NCBI GenBank assembly: GCA_963556195.1
Contig: OY744528.1
Location: 54,285,060-54,349,059 of the forward strand
Source of the DNA: Sepiola atlantica
Lineage: Eukaryota > Mollusca > Cephalopoda > Sepiida > Sepiolidae
Direction: 5' to 3'
Length of the DNA stretch: 64,000 nucleotides
In this document: positions 1 through 11,276 of the stretch, piece after piece
Layout: each line of letters begins with the position of its first letter
Position numbering within the stretch: the stretch's first letter is position 1
The notes under the pieces: model-generated
Databases searched by the model: none
Seen by the model: only the letters and a program-made list of their open reading frames with translations
Told to the model about the DNA's origin: nothing
Translations under genes and position numbers: made by a program

Positions 1-49
1 GCGGCAGCCTAGCCAAAATAGCCTCCCTACGGTCGTCTATTTTGGCTAG
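1..49 (+). mobile_element. Helitron-like 3' terminus (hairpin ending in CTAG)
   Basis: A 13-bp perfect inverted repeat (CTAGCCAAAATAG at 9-21 against CTATTTTGGCTAG at 37-49) makes a hairpin whose last four bases are CTAG, followed by T. The same 49-base terminal layout, starting GCGGCAGCCTAG, recurs at 1301-1349. I read this as the 3' end of an upstream copy lying head to tail with the next element. Helitrons end in CTRR and insert between A and T; here the hairpin runs right to the end instead of stopping about 10 bases short, which resembles Helentron/HINE types. Confidence 0.55.
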
Positions 50-76
50 TCCACTTATAATATAACAAAGAGCTCC

Positions 77-114
77 TCTGTCTGTCTGTCTGTCTGTCTA
101 TCTGTCTGTCTGTC
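77..114. repeat. (TCTG)n microsatellite
   Basis: About nine TCTG units with one TCTA interruption, just inside the 5' end of the Helitron-like element. Confidence 0.9.
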
Positions 115-339
115 CGTTCTGGAGAATTTTTGTAAACGTAAGAGAGAGGGGGGGCGATAAATACGGTTTACTAAATTTTCAAGTGAGCGAAAATCTTTGT
201 AAACCTAAGAATTACATTGGGAAGCTATTAATTACTTAATTCAGATTAAATTTAATAACATATAAATAAAGTATAAACAAATTTCACAACGAAAATGCGA
301 TTCAATTTATTTATTTACCTCTTTCAACTACTATATATA

Positions 340-780
340 ATTTCATTACATTGTCAAGATGAGGTATTTTGCTGTAAATTAAAATTAAACAAGGCATATC
401 CCAGCCATTAGTAAATGGGTGACGATTTTACGAAAACTAAATTGCTGACTCATCCTTCCGGTTCTTTCCAGAAGTGACGTCATCGTGAGAGGATTTTTTT
501 CAGTTTTCATTCTTTATTTTCATTACGTTGCTAAGACAATGTGTTTTGCTTTAAATTGAAGTTTATCAAGGCATATCCCAGCCATTAGTAAATGGGTGAC
601 CATTTTGGAAAACTAAATTGCTGACTCATCTTTCCGGAAGTGACGTCATCGTGAGAGGATTGTTTCACAGTTTTCATTCTTCATATTCATTACGTTGATA
701 AGACTAGATGTTTTATTGTAAATTGAAGTTAAGCAACAAATATCTCGGCCATTACTAAATGGGTAACCATTTTGGAAGAA
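340..780. repeat. Three tandem units of about 170 bp
   Basis: The phrase AAGGCATATCCCAGCCATTA begins near 391 and again near 568; a diverged version (AAATATCTCGGCCATTACTA) begins near 738. Each unit also carries a GAAGTGACGTCATCGTGAG segment (units 1 and 2). No reading frame is kept. Confidence 0.75.
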
Positions 781-884
781 TAATAAAACTTGTTCTTTTA
801 TATGACGTAGGCGCCTTCAATAGCATATTTAAACATGACTTCTTTGATATGACCGAGGCGCCTCCTAATGTTTATTAAATTTTT

Positions 885-1215
885 TAACTATGAATGGTAA
901 AAAAAAATTTTTATGGGGGGGTAATATTTTTGGTTTTTATTTTACTTTTTCTAACTGAAAATATAACTATTCATGGGGAAGGGTAAAATTTTTTGGGTGG
1001 GAGGGAGCAAACATTTTTTTTTTTTTTTCTAACTGAAAATATTACTATTCATGGGGAAGGGTAAAAAAAAAATTTCTTTGGTGGGGGTAAAAAAATTGTT
1101 TTTTTTCTTTTTTTTAACTGAAAATAGTAGTATTCATGGAGGAGGGTAAGAAAAAATTGGGGGGTGGTAAAAAATGTGTTTTTTGGGGGGTTTTTTTAAC
1201 TAAAAATATTCTTGG
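885..1215. repeat. Degenerate tandem repeat, about 80-bp period, G-rich and T-rich
   Basis: Four units start with AACTGAAAATAT... or AACTATGAATGG and contain ATTCATGGGGAAGGGTAAA followed by a T tract. The complementary form of a similar unit recurs at 58185-58725, so the unit belongs to the Helitron-like family and is not local slippage. Confidence 0.6.
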
Positions 1216-1378
1216 TTAGAAACAAAGAAAATCAATGTCTACCCACCCAAGAAATATGACTGGGGCTCTATTGGTTTACAGGTGAGCGTTCATTTCTGAC
1301 GCGGCAGCCTAGCAAAAATATGCGACCAGAGGGAGCATATATTTGCTAGTTTTTATAATGAAGGTCAAATATTGGTGT

Positions 1379-2566
1379 GCGGACATAAGCCCACCGGACA
1401 AAAAACCCACCAAAATAAGTCAAACCAACATAAAAATAAATAAATTTTTAAAAATTGAAAATAATATTTTTATATTTAATTTTTTTACAATTATCAATAA
1501 CTCTTTGTCTGCAATTCTTTTTTTGTGACAAATTTTTTTAAATTTCATGTTTAAATGTATTTCCGGTACTTTATATATACTGCATTTTTTTTTACAGATT
1601 ACATCATAAAAACACGTACCCTTTTTACTACTAACCCTAAATCCGGTGGTAAAACGAAAAATACATTTTCTTAAAAACTATGTATTACTCATCTTTTGCG
1701 GAAAGAAAAAACAATTATTTTAGATTGGGGGATCAGTTTTGCATATAATTTTGTACATAAAATGATCCCCCATTTCCGGTCCATTCTAACTTTTTAGGGC
1801 ATTAACCATTTTTTGCGATGAAAGATAAATTATATGCATTGTTTTTCACCTAATCTAGTTAAAATGGCACCGGTAGAAATGGCACAAGTTAATAAATATA
1901 AAAAGATGGTACAAGAGAAAAATATAGATGAAAATCTCACAATGACTTCAGCAAAATCTTGAGAACAATACGTAAAAGGAAAATATAAAAGTACCCCCCC
2001 CCCCAAAAAAAAAATGAGATTCTAACTTTTTATGCGATGACATGTGAACACTGAAAAAAAGAACCCAATTATTTTTTAAATTTAGAGTAAGGGATTTAGT
2101 TGCACATTAGTTGCATATTCAACGTAAAATGATCCCCCCTTTCCGGGCCATTGTAACTATTTTACCACTAACACTAAGTCCGATCGGCAAAGTTGTAAAA
2201 CCACACGTAATCGCTTTAAAAAGTAGAAACCACCCACCTCGCCCGAAAAACAATGCATAGAATTTATATCCCATTGCAAAAGAAAAATAATTAAATGCCC
2301 TAAAAAGTTAGAATGGTTCGGAAATGGTGGATAATTTTACCAGTGAGTAAATACATGATATTGTTTTCACACATAAATAATTGTTCGTTTGGCTGAAACC
2401 GTGTACAAGAACCTTTTTTAAATTTTTTTAATAATTAATTTATTTTTACGTTGGTGGGCTTTTGTCCGGGTTTGACTTATTTTGGTGGAATTTTGTCTGC
2501 TGGGCTTTTGTCCGGTGGGCTTATGTCCGGTAGGCTTTTGTCCGGTGGGCTTTTGTCCTATCATCG
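1379..2566. mobile_element. TIR element with GGGCTTTTGTCC-repeat termini
   Basis: The left end (1379-1460) is the reverse complement of the right end (2410-2566). Shared landmarks are GGACATAAGCCCACCGGAC and CCACCAAAATAAGTCAAAC. The right terminus is expanded into a 16-mer array (GGTGGGCTTTTGTCCG, 2450-2562). A third related terminus lies at 7905-7980. No transposase reading frame is visible, so this is a non-autonomous or decayed DNA transposon of unknown superfamily. Confidence 0.6.
2015..2230. mobile_element. Short TIR element with internal GATCCCC palindrome
   Basis: It begins GAGATTCTAACTTTTTATGCG and ends in the inverted form (CGTAATCGCTTTAAAAAGTAG). The middle carries an ACGTAAAATGATCCCCCC half-palindrome. 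It belongs to the same family as 16045-17050 and 47281-47607 and is nested inside the larger TIR element. Confidence 0.5.
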
Positions 2567-2639
2567 AAATATCTATTTAAAAAAAGATTGCGATTGATTG
2601 GTTCAATTGAGTCACATTACTGGCGCCTCCGGCGGGTAT

Positions 2640-3075
2640 AAAAAGTGCTGCCGTTTGTTTTATAATCCACCCCCTTAAAAAGGGCCGAAGTGTACGGGTA
2701 GCCGTAAAAAGTGAAAGTGTCCCAATAAAAAGTGGAAGCCGGGAAGCGCCCCAACCCCGGGCTCCCCCGCCCCCCCCCCCAAAAAAAAACACTTGAAAAG
2801 TGGCAAAGTGTACGAGTAGCCGCAAAAAATGGAAAGGCCCCCAGAGAAGAATACCCCCCTAACCAAGCGGCCGAATAAAAAGTGGAAGCCCCCCCCCCCC
2901 GCCTTATAAGAGGCGAAGTGTAAAAGTAGCCGTGCAAGGGCACCCAGAAAAGAAGAACCCTCTCCTTAACCCAGCGCCTGAATAACATATGGACGCGCCC
3001 CCCTCCCCCTCGGCCCCAAAAATAATCCCACCCTCTCTTAAAAAGGGGAAGTGGCACCCCACCCAAAGTTCAAAA
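2640..3075. repeat. C-rich tandem repeat, about 110-bp period, three units
   Basis: The phrase GAAGTGTACGAGTAGCCG recurs near 2689, 2803 and 2913. Units contain poly-C/poly-A runs and AATAAAAAGTGGAAGC. Overlapping minus-strand open frames here follow the low-complexity glycine/phenylalanine-rich repeat and do not look like protein genes. Confidence 0.65.
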
Positions 3076-5800
3076 GTTTTGAAAAATTGCGCTAAAAAAC
3101 AGCGAATTTGAAAACACCCGGAAGACGACGTCACGTGTGTTGTCGGCTATCTTGCTATTTTGACATGTAAAAAAGCATTTAATAATATTTAAAAAGAGAA
3201 AAAAATGAACCAGGTAGGTCATAAAGTAACTCAGAGTCGTATGTTTTTCAGGAGTGCCCTTTTATTGGCTATGGTATTTTTTTTTTTTACCTCTTTTTCG
3301 TTCTAAATTCGTTATAATTTCGTTATAAATGCCCCCATTTTGTATTTCGTTCGATAGGGACCTCCAATCGCAGCCACAGAATCGCTGACGTCACCGGTTT
3401 CTGCTTTCTTTAAGAAATTCATACATTCGCGTTCCATGTAGTGTTTTTTTTAAAAAAAGTTATACTTATAGGAAGTTGTTTTAAAGTAAAATAGTTTATT
3501 TAAAGATTTAATTATCTATTTGGGAAAGAAACCCTTCTTTATCTTTCGATACAAGTACGAAATTTTCTTTTTCTACGGCTGGATGTCTTGTTTACACAAA
3601 AAATTAGCATTATCATGTGCGACATTGCGAGATGTTATGTACCTATGGATGTCCAAAAGTAATAGAATTAATTACTTTCATTATGTTGTAGACAAAATTA
3701 ACCGTTTTTTTTTACATTTTCCTTGAGTTGCACATTTTTTAGACAGATTATTACTTCTTTTTTTTATTGCAATTGCGTAAATAACTTACCTGCTTAAACT
3801 AGTATTTACTTTTGTTTAAGGAAAGAATATTAAAATGGATAATTTTAGGATTTTATTTTTACAAATACTATATTTATTGAGGTACTGATATCGATCCTGA
3901 ACCAGTTTTCGTGAGGTTCGACTCGGAAGTGTTCGGCTGTCCTACGCAAACACCCGAGTGTTGACGAGCCGAATGGTACCGGACGACAATTTTGATACAT
4001 AAATATAAATGTCAGCCATCTTTCTTTTTCTCGCCGAAACGGAAGAGTGGATACGGCATCTTTAGAACCAAAAAACAACCCTTTAAAATAAGTTAAAAAC
4101 AAATAAACTTATCCAGGTAGGTAGTTGAGTAACTCAAGTTAGCTCTCTGGTAACATTTATTTGTTGCACATTTATTTGTTAAGCCCGCTCTCGTTCTGTT
4201 GACAATAGTATAAGATTCCCCAGTCACGTTTAATTTTAAAATACTACTGCAAGTAACGATTTGATCTATTTTGTTTTGTTAGCATTTGACTTAAATTTGG
4301 GTTAAATTTTATATAATAAAAATTAAACTGAAAATGAAAATGGAGAAAGTATTGTGGTTTGTTAATGATTAAAAATATTCGTCCATTGAATAATAAAAAT
4401 TCAAAGTAAAAATAAGTTTTTATTTCGAAATTTCGAAAGAAAATTCTGAATGGATAAACATTTTAATTTGAAAAAAGAAAAATGATAAAAAGTATTAGAA
4501 CTATATAATAATAATAATAAAATAATAATAATAATAATAAATATAATTAATACTTACTTTTGTCAACGTTTTTTTTTTAGAATGAGCTTAGCTCTACAAA
4601 TTAATTAGCGTGCGTCAATTTCACTCTAAAAATGAACCGCGTTAATTACGGCTAGTATTGCGTTCCATTGTTGCGGCAAAACTAGCTACGGCAAAAAAGG
4701 CTTTCTTACTTCTAGCAAATGAAGGACTTTTTTCCAAGTACATATGAGGTCGACGTATACAAAGTTGTATACGACCTCAGATCGTATACAACTTTGGTCT
4801 TTTACGATTCCTAATACTTCGGGCTATATTATATTAAAATATTTTGAAAAATTTAGAACACATATTTTCAAAAATGTTTTAAAACATTTTGACTAACCGA
4901 TAAACTCGATCAAATGAATAAATGTCTCTGAAAATAAAAATTATTTCGTAAAACTTTTTTTTTTGGCATTTCAATAAATCACAGTATATTTTATTGAGAA
5001 AAGGTAAAAAAAAATTTTAAACATAATAATATTGCTTTTATTTCCACTTTTTATTTGTGCATTCACGGACCAGTTTACTAAAATATGTGGACGTAAAATT
5101 TAATAAAATTAATCCAATGTGTTTTTTAAAACACTTTAGTTTTATATAAGAAAAAAAAACCCGCCGGACCTGAATATATTTCGTTCAATATTTCATAAAA
5201 TGAAATAGGGGGGGGGGGGGGGGGGTCACGTAGAAAAAATATTTTCCCTAATATATTTTAGGAAAACAGCATTTTAAAGATAAATTAGTCCTATAGTGAA
5301 TAAGTATTGAAAATTTCGTGAAGATCTTGCCATAACTTGATTTATGCGAGATTTATTAAAAATATGCCTATCAGAGCGCGCAGAAATGCTTATACCTACA
5401 TAATAACGTTATTTTATCACGTAAAAAAAGTAAACAACATTTTAACTTCACATTTTCATGAGTTTCGTATGCTGGAAAAAATTCTAAACAATCATCAGCA
5501 GTTTATTTTATGTATCCTCTTTTGAATGGTAAAAAAGTTTTGTTGATAATTTTAATCTAAATTAAAGTTACATCGTGTTACATATGGGGGGGGGATAAAT
5601 AGTTCACAACCAATGGGAGGTCCCTATCGTTCGAGGTTTGTTTTGAACAAAAAACTCTTTAAAATAAGTTAAAACACAAATAAACTTATCCAGGTTATTA
5701 ACAGAGTAACTTATCTTGCCTTTCGTAATCGTGCCTTTATTTGTTGCCTATTTGTTTGTTTTGTATACTCCTTTTTTTTGTTCTGTTAGCGGTCGTTATA
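3076..5800. other. AT-rich sequence with dispersed repeat fragments
   Basis: I see no supported gene. A short phrase (AAATAAACTTATCCAGG plus GAGTAACT) recurs near 3205, 4095 and 5680, so at least three fragments of one interspersed repeat are present. There is an AAT-rich microsatellite at 4507-4541 and a G run at 5209-5226. Scattered open frames of 60-85 codons lack start context, splice signals or recognisable domains. Confidence 0.5.
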
Positions 5801-6115
5801 AATGCCCATTTAACGTAAAATGATCCCCTTTCCGGGCCATTCTAACATTTTAGGACAAGGACATTAACTAAAAATGTTACCACTAATCCTGAGTCCGAAT
5901 GGCAAAATCGTAAAACCACACGTAATCGCTTTAAAAAGTAGGAAAAACAACAATGCATAGAATTTATCTCCCATGGCAAAAGAAAATTGGTTAGAATAGC
6001 CCGGAAATGGTGGATCATTTTATGTTAAAATTATTTGCAAAACTGATCCCCCAATCTGCATTCTAACTTAATTGTTGTTTTTTCTTTCTGCGAAAGATTA
6101 GTAATACAATACATA
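5800..6115. mobile_element. Partial copies of the GATCCCC palindromic family
   Basis: TAAAATGATCCCC...CCGGGCCATTCTAACATTTTAGG, then ACACGTAATCGCTTTAAAAAG, then an inverted CCCGGAAATGGTGGATCATTTT. These are rearranged pieces of the TIR family seen at 2015-2230 and 16045-17050. Confidence 0.5.
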
Positions 6116-6631
6116 ATTTTTTTCAGGTATCTTTTACAATCGCGAGTCGGGTTCAAAAAAAGTTGTAGAACGTGGTCAAAAAATGAATATGCAACAAATA
6201 AATGCGACGTACGTCGAGACTGGAGATTTTCCTAGTTAGCTATTCCATTTGTTTGTATGTTTACGTAGGATAAATGGATTTTTATTAGACATGAAAAAAA
6301 AAAATTTCTCGGCACATATTTTTACTGAACAAACATGGCGTCGACCGGCTTGTTTTGCGAGCCTCGCTTCGGATTCTCGTTCGACGTGTGTGTGTGTGTT
6401 TTTTTTACGGGAACTCATAATCAAAGCGGCGTTTTTTTGGTTTGCATTTTTGAAATTTAATTTTATGAAACGAACATTTTAACGTTCATTTTGGTTAGGG
6501 TTAGGGCTGGAGTTAGGGTTACGGTAAGGAATTTTTTAAAGAAACAACAGGAAAAAAAACATTACGGTGTGACGAATGAAAATAATATGTAAATAAAAGC
6601 ACAATGACATGTAAATCAAAAGAAAATGAGG

Positions 6632-7425
6632 CACATGTTCGTCTTTTACCACTGTCCGTTTTTCACAACTTTTTACTGACCATTTTTTTTCTTTTTTCGG
6701 TGTACACTTACCTATCAGGCTGCTAGAGAAATCCGGGGTTTTTGGAAAAATTTTCAAATATTTTACATTTTAGGAGGGGGATCAGTTTCCAATGTTAATG
6801 CAACGTAGACTGATCCCCCTGTTTTTGACCACCGCAATTTAAAAAAAAATCTTTTTCGGTGTACAATTACCTATCATGCCAGTAGAGAAATCCGGGGTTT
6901 TCGGAAAGAAATTTCAAAAATTTTAGATTTTAAGACCGGGGATCAGTTTTCAATGTAAATTCAACGTAGACTGATCCCCCTCTTTTTGACCATCTCAAAT
7001 TTTGAAAATTATTCTTCTACTTACAATTACCTATCATGTCGCGAGAGAATTCCGGGGTTTTTGGTAAAAGACGAACAAGACTGATCCACGTTGAATTTAC
7101 ATTGAAAACTAATTCCCCGTCTTAAAATCTAAATTTTTTGAAATTTCTTTCCAAAAACACCGGAATTCTCTACTGACATGATAGGTAATTGTACACCGAA
7201 AAAGATTTTTTTTTAAATTGAGATGGTCAAAAAGAGGGGGATCAATCTACGTTGAATTAACATTGGAAACTGATCCCCCCTTGTAAAATGTAAAATATTT
7301 GAAAAAAATTCCAAAATCCCCGGATTTCTCTAGCAACCTGATAGGTAAGTGTACACCGAAAAAAGAAAAAAAAATGGTCAGTAAAAAGTTGTGAAAAACG
7401 GACAGTGGTAAAAGACGAACATGTG
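6632..7425. repeat. 0.8-kb palindrome (foldback element)
   Basis: The left edge CACATGTTCGTCTTTTACCA (6632) is matched by its reverse complement ending at 7425. Arms remain alignable inward for roughly 370-390 bp, with the centre near 7000-7075. Each arm contains smaller palindromes of the form GGGGGATCAGTTT...TGATCCCCC (6775-6817, 6938-6980, 7244-7280). Open frames on both strands are mirror images caused by the palindrome. The structure resembles a foldback/MITE element; I cannot define a target duplication. Confidence 0.75.
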
Positions 7426-7904
7426 TCAAAAATGATTTTATTCCTTTTGCTTAAAATGTAGTTTTGTTTTGTTCTTTTGCTTGGCTGAAAAAATGAAAAA
7501 TTGTGCTTTGAATATGAGTCCCAGTAAAAAAAAAAACCCCGACAGAATGAAACCGGAACGAGGCTGCAAAATTTGTAAAAGAAGCCGCCATTTTTTATTC
7601 CAATTTTCGTACGATAAAAATATCGATTTATAAAAAATAGCACTTTTAACGGATAATAATCATTAATAAATGTCATAGGTATGTTGGAAATTTAATTTTA
7701 TCGGCTACGGTAACTTTTATTTGTTGTATATTTGTTTTTTTAGCGTTTTCGTTTGAGGGCTATTGTAAAAGATACCCGAAAATGTTTTTACAGTTATTGA
7801 TATTTGTAATAAAAATTAAATATAAAACGTTTTTTTTTTAATTTTTAAAAATTTATTTATTTTTAGTAAAAATAAATTAATTTTTAAAAAATTACATTTT
7901 TTTT

Positions 7905-7982
7905 TTACGTTGGTGGGCTTTTATCCATGTTTGAATTATTTGAGTGGCTTTTTGTCCGGTAGGCTTTTGTCCTACCATCGTA
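7905..7982 (+). repeat. Solo terminus of the GGGCTTTTGTCC element
   Basis: ACGTTGGTGGGCTTTTATCC followed by CTTTTTGTCCGGTAGGC and TTTTGTCCTACCATCG repeats the right terminus at 2440-2566 almost exactly, which helps fix that element's end. Confidence 0.65.
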
Positions 7983-8077
7983 AAATAAGCCGCCTTGTTT
8001 GTTGTTAGTGAGCAGGGCTCAACAAGAATCCCCCTAGTACCCAGCAGTAGCCAACGTACAGGGCTTCACGGAGCCCT

Positions 8078-8125
8078 AAAAAAAGGAGTGCGCTCCAGGA
8101 GTGCGCTCCAGGAGCACGCTCCTTT
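8078..8125. repeat. GGAGTGCGCTCC tandem/palindromic cluster
   Basis: Two copies of GGAGTGCGCTCCA (itself nearly palindromic), then GGAGCACGCTCC, in a GC-rich island of about 200 bp (8005-8217) within AT-rich DNA. A related GCTCCGCGCTCC lies at 8202-8213. It may be the end of a DNA transposon, but I cannot name the family. Confidence 0.4.
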
Positions 8126-8217
8126 TTGCTAGAGCGAAGGAGAAAAGGGCTCATTTTATATTCATGAGCAACTCCATTTGGGACTAAAGAGCATGGTTTT
8201 ATCGCTCCGCGCTCCAA

Positions 8218-8830
8218 AATTATTTGATTTTTTTTTTAATCCTTAGTTTTTTATTCAGCAATAAAATGGCAAAGAAAAGCTAAACTCTTTGAGTTATTTT
8301 AAAAATTATATCTCTGGTAAATGTATATGAGATAGGGACAGAGAGATAGAGGGAGGAGAGAAATGGAAAGAGGAAGGGAGAAAGAACGAGAGAGTTACAG
8401 ATAAAAACAACATTTGAACTTTCAGGGTTTTTTATAGACTCAGGTAGACTTTTACATCTACATGTTACATTTTTGAAAGGACAGTTTTCTTAAGGCAGGA
8501 GACAATTTGGCAACAAATGTTTTCAAATGTGCCAGTGAGTCTATAGATGTCTTTGAAGTTATTTTCTTAAAGATTTGAACTTTTTTTGTATTTATGAAAA
8601 GGATGTTTATTGCTGATTGAATAAATAAGCCAATTTTTCTTTTAATTTTAATTGAACTTTTATGCCACATTTTTACTCGTCGTCTTTTTGGCAACATTTT
8701 ATTATTCTTAAATTCACGACTAGTATGTTTTAACCTTTTCATGTTTGTCTTTTAAATTTCGTTAAAACTTGATTTTGTAAATAGAATGCTTAAAGATTGT
8801 TTTTTGTGTGTAATAAAATGTTAAAGCAGT
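8218..8830. other. No recognisable gene
   Basis: AT-rich DNA. The open frame at 8458-8742 (minus) is lysine-rich with no domain I recognise. The AGAGAGATAGAGGGAGG stretch at 8338-8395 is a degenerate GA-rich microsatellite. Confidence 0.4.
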
Positions 8831-8832
8831 AA

Positions 8833-8905
8833 AAATATCTTTAGTCTAAGGAAAAAAATATCTTTAGTCCAAGGAAAAAATATCTTTAGTCCAAGGAAAA
8901 AAACA
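8833..8905. repeat. 26-bp direct repeat, three units
   Basis: AAATATCTTTAGTCCAAGGA repeated three times with an A-rich spacer. Confidence 0.85.
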
Positions 8906-10189
8906 ATAAAACCAACATGGCCGCCAGCGATTAAAACCTGGAATTAAAGTTAGATTCTCAACACTTTAAAAAGTAAATGAGAATTTTATTTCAGGACCAA
9001 AAATACAATTAAGACCAACAATCTGTTTCATCCAAAATTTGGGTGAATACCAAGCAAAATGAGCGAAAAAAAACAGCGGACGCTGTTCTACAATTAAACC
9101 GATGTTTAAACTTAATTAAATTAAAGAAAATGTCTTAAATTTTAATTTAAAAAAGCAAATAATTAGTCTTTCTGACTAATTTGTTGTTATTTTAGAACCG
9201 AAAGTAGATTAAAAAATCTATTATCGAATATTAAAATTGTAAACAGTTTGAATTGTTAGAGATTTGAAATATAAACGTTTTCACCTTTTTTTATTCGAAT
9301 TTTTAATTTTAATAAATGTTTTTGCCCGACCTAGGAAAACTTGCTCCAGTTAAATTTTGGGGGGAGGAAAATTTGACCCGATATTTTTTCAACTCTTGGT
9401 CTTGGCCAGATATTTTGTATGAAATTTTAAGACATTAAATTGATCTCTGAATTGTTTATTGACAAGTTATTGATATTTTTTGACCAACTTATGAAAAAAA
9501 ATTTTTTTATTTAATCCTTAAAAAATTAACTTCATTGGATTTTTTTCGCCCCAAATTGTACATTGAAACAAAAAATGGATAAATCGATTTGTTTGAAAGT
9601 ACTTGCGAGTTTCTCTGTGGTAAATAATAATATACATTATAAAATATAGTTACGTTTTACACAAACCAATATTAAACAACAACACGACGATTAATGTTGC
9701 ACTGGCTGTCTCTCCTCTCCCAGAGAAATGATTTCTTTTAAAAGAAAATAATCACTAATAATGTTTAAAAGTAAAACTTTATTTACTTAAAACAAATCTA
9801 AATTCCCTTCCAAAATAAATATTAAAAATATCAGGTCAAATTTTCCTCCCGGAAAAAATAGGTTGTTAATGTAATGAAAATTAAAATTGTCTTAAAATGC
9901 TTCAGGGATCTATTTCTATTTTATACCACAGGAAACGAAAATTTATGTATAATCCTATGCTTCGTCCGACATGTTCTCCTATAATTCTTAGCTCATCTCA
10001 AAATATTAGCAAAATTTTGTCAAATATTATCTTACGGTCTTACACTTAAAATGACATCTCCACCCCTGCCAACGTATATTACGTTGGCCACGACCCAGCC
10101 CTCGAGCTAAAATTGTCTTCCGAGGCAAATAATCAGAGTGGTCCTATTCAGTTTCAGAGGGTTATTCTTCCAAGCATTACCTTCTCTTT
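8906..10189. other. AT-rich DNA, no recognisable gene
   Basis: Nothing beyond low-complexity A/T runs and occasional short inverted repeats; no frame over 60 codons that resembles a domain. Confidence 0.4.
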
Positions 10190-10420
10190 CGGGAAATGGC
10201 AGACAATGAACAGTCTGCTAATTTCTGATTTTTTTCCGACTTCACAAATATGTAAGTAAACCCAAATAAATTGTTTTGGACTAATTTTCTAACTGTATTT
10301 CCTTTAAAATAATTTAAGGTAAATTTGAAATTATTCCAAAATAATTTATTCGGATTTACTTACTCATTTGTGAATTCGAAAATTAGCAGACGGTTCATTG
10401 TCCGCCATTTTGGGTGCGAA
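10190..10420. mobile_element. Palindromic MITE, copy 1
   Basis: The arms contain ATGGCAGACAATGAACAGTC and its inverted counterpart ending TTCATTGTCCGCCATTTTGG. Inner arms share GTAAGTAAACCCAAATAAAT. There is no coding content. A second copy lies at 10605-10840. Confidence 0.7.
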
Positions 10421-10604
10421 ATGACTAAATCGTCACTGCCGGTCACCTAGAGCAACCTTACAAGGGAATGTCGACGGGTCCGATCCAGGATATTTTTAGA
10501 ACGTTCCAGAGTGCCCTGTGGTGGTGTGGGGGGGGGGGGGGGCTGAATTACCCACGTTATAGAAGCGACCTTGTGTCATATTCAGATTTTCCAGTTTGGA
10601 AGTT

Positions 10605-10840
10605 AATTTGTTGTTTCCCAGCCAAAATAGCGGACAATGAATGGTCGGCCATTTTTCCGACCTTACAAATGAGTAAGTAAACCTAAATAAATTGTTTTGG
10701 ACTAATTTCAAATTTACCTTAAATTGGAAAATTAGTTCAAAACAATTTATTTTGGGTTTACTTACTCATTTGTGAGGTTGGAAACATATCAGAAAAATGC
10801 ATCCACTTCATTGTCTGCCATTTTGGCTGGGAAACGACGA
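10605..10840. mobile_element. Palindromic MITE, copy 2
   Basis: The left arm starts TTGTTTCCCAGCCAAAATAG and the right arm ends TTTTGGCTGGGAAACGACG. The inner segment (GAGTAAGTAAACCTAAATAA) matches copy 1. Termini outlast the centre, as expected of a two-armed foldback MITE. Confidence 0.7.
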
Positions 10841-10989
10841 ATTAACAGGATAAATACTGTCACGTTTAAAGCACAATCATCGAAGCTTTTGGTAAATTTA
10901 TATTTTTGACCCCCCCCCCTACCCCAGAAAAATAAGATATTTTTTCATTCATTGCATATCAAGTGACAGGAAAAATATCTACGAACAAG

Positions 10990-11023
<34 letters not shown>

Positions 11024-11029
11024 ATATAT
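10990..11029. repeat. (TA)n microsatellite
   Basis: About 19 TA units immediately 3' (minus strand) of the PLE-associated ribozyme. Confidence 0.95.
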
Positions 11030-11068
11030 ACAAAACTTATAAATGCATTTAAAAAGGATGCGCGGAAA

Positions 11069-11109
11069 TCTCTCAAAGGCCCTTTCGACTATCATCTCGT
11101 CAGGAGAAA
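11069..11109 (-). ncRNA. Hammerhead ribozyme motif in PLE 3' region
   Basis: Minus-strand reading: stem I strand TTTCTC, core CTGACGA (103-97), stem II GAT-GATA-GTC, core GAAA (86-83), stem III strand AGGGCC then TTT with cleavage after H17, then GAGAGA closing a 6-bp stem I (one G-U). All invariant core positions are present. Stem III (AGGGCCUU) has no loop but is self-complementary, so a second RNA would be needed. It lies about 170 bp downstream of the PLE endonuclease frame on the same strand; PLEs are known to carry hammerheads in their pseudo-LTRs. The UUU site is less usual than GUC. Confidence 0.7.
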
Positions 11110-11276
11110 ATCGATAGTTTTTTAATCAATAATATCGTTGAAAAAAAGAGCAAACGGGGAATTGAATATGCCAAAATTAACGATAGAGCGATTAAAAGAA
11201 GTGAATTTAATGATTTTGTTAAAATAACGATTAAAAGGCACTACGTTAGGAGGGGGGGGGAAAGAAGGGAGGGAGT

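Larger units (their letters stand above)
50..1349 (+). mobile_element. Helitron-like non-autonomous element
   Basis: The block begins TCCACTTATAATATAAC and ends with a hairpin terminating in CTAG, followed by T, as expected for the TC...CTAG ends of Helitrons. It has no coding capacity. Inside are a (TCTG)n run at 77-114, three tandem units of about 170 bp (340-780) and four G-rich/T-rich units of about 80 bp (885-1215). A second copy with the same start, the same CCACCCAAGAAATATGACTG segment before the hairpin and the same hairpin lies at 52049-52677. Two copies sharing both ends is the main evidence for the boundaries. An autonomous Rep/helicase partner is not in this window. Confidence 0.6.

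Noticed and set aside
2577..3134. Four overlapping minus-strand frames, Gly/Phe-rich
   Set aside because: They overlap in different frames over a C-rich tandem repeat; no start context.
6490..6525. Telomere-like TTAGGG words
   Set aside because: Only two adjacent copies and a few degenerate ones; interstitial chance or relic, not a telomere.
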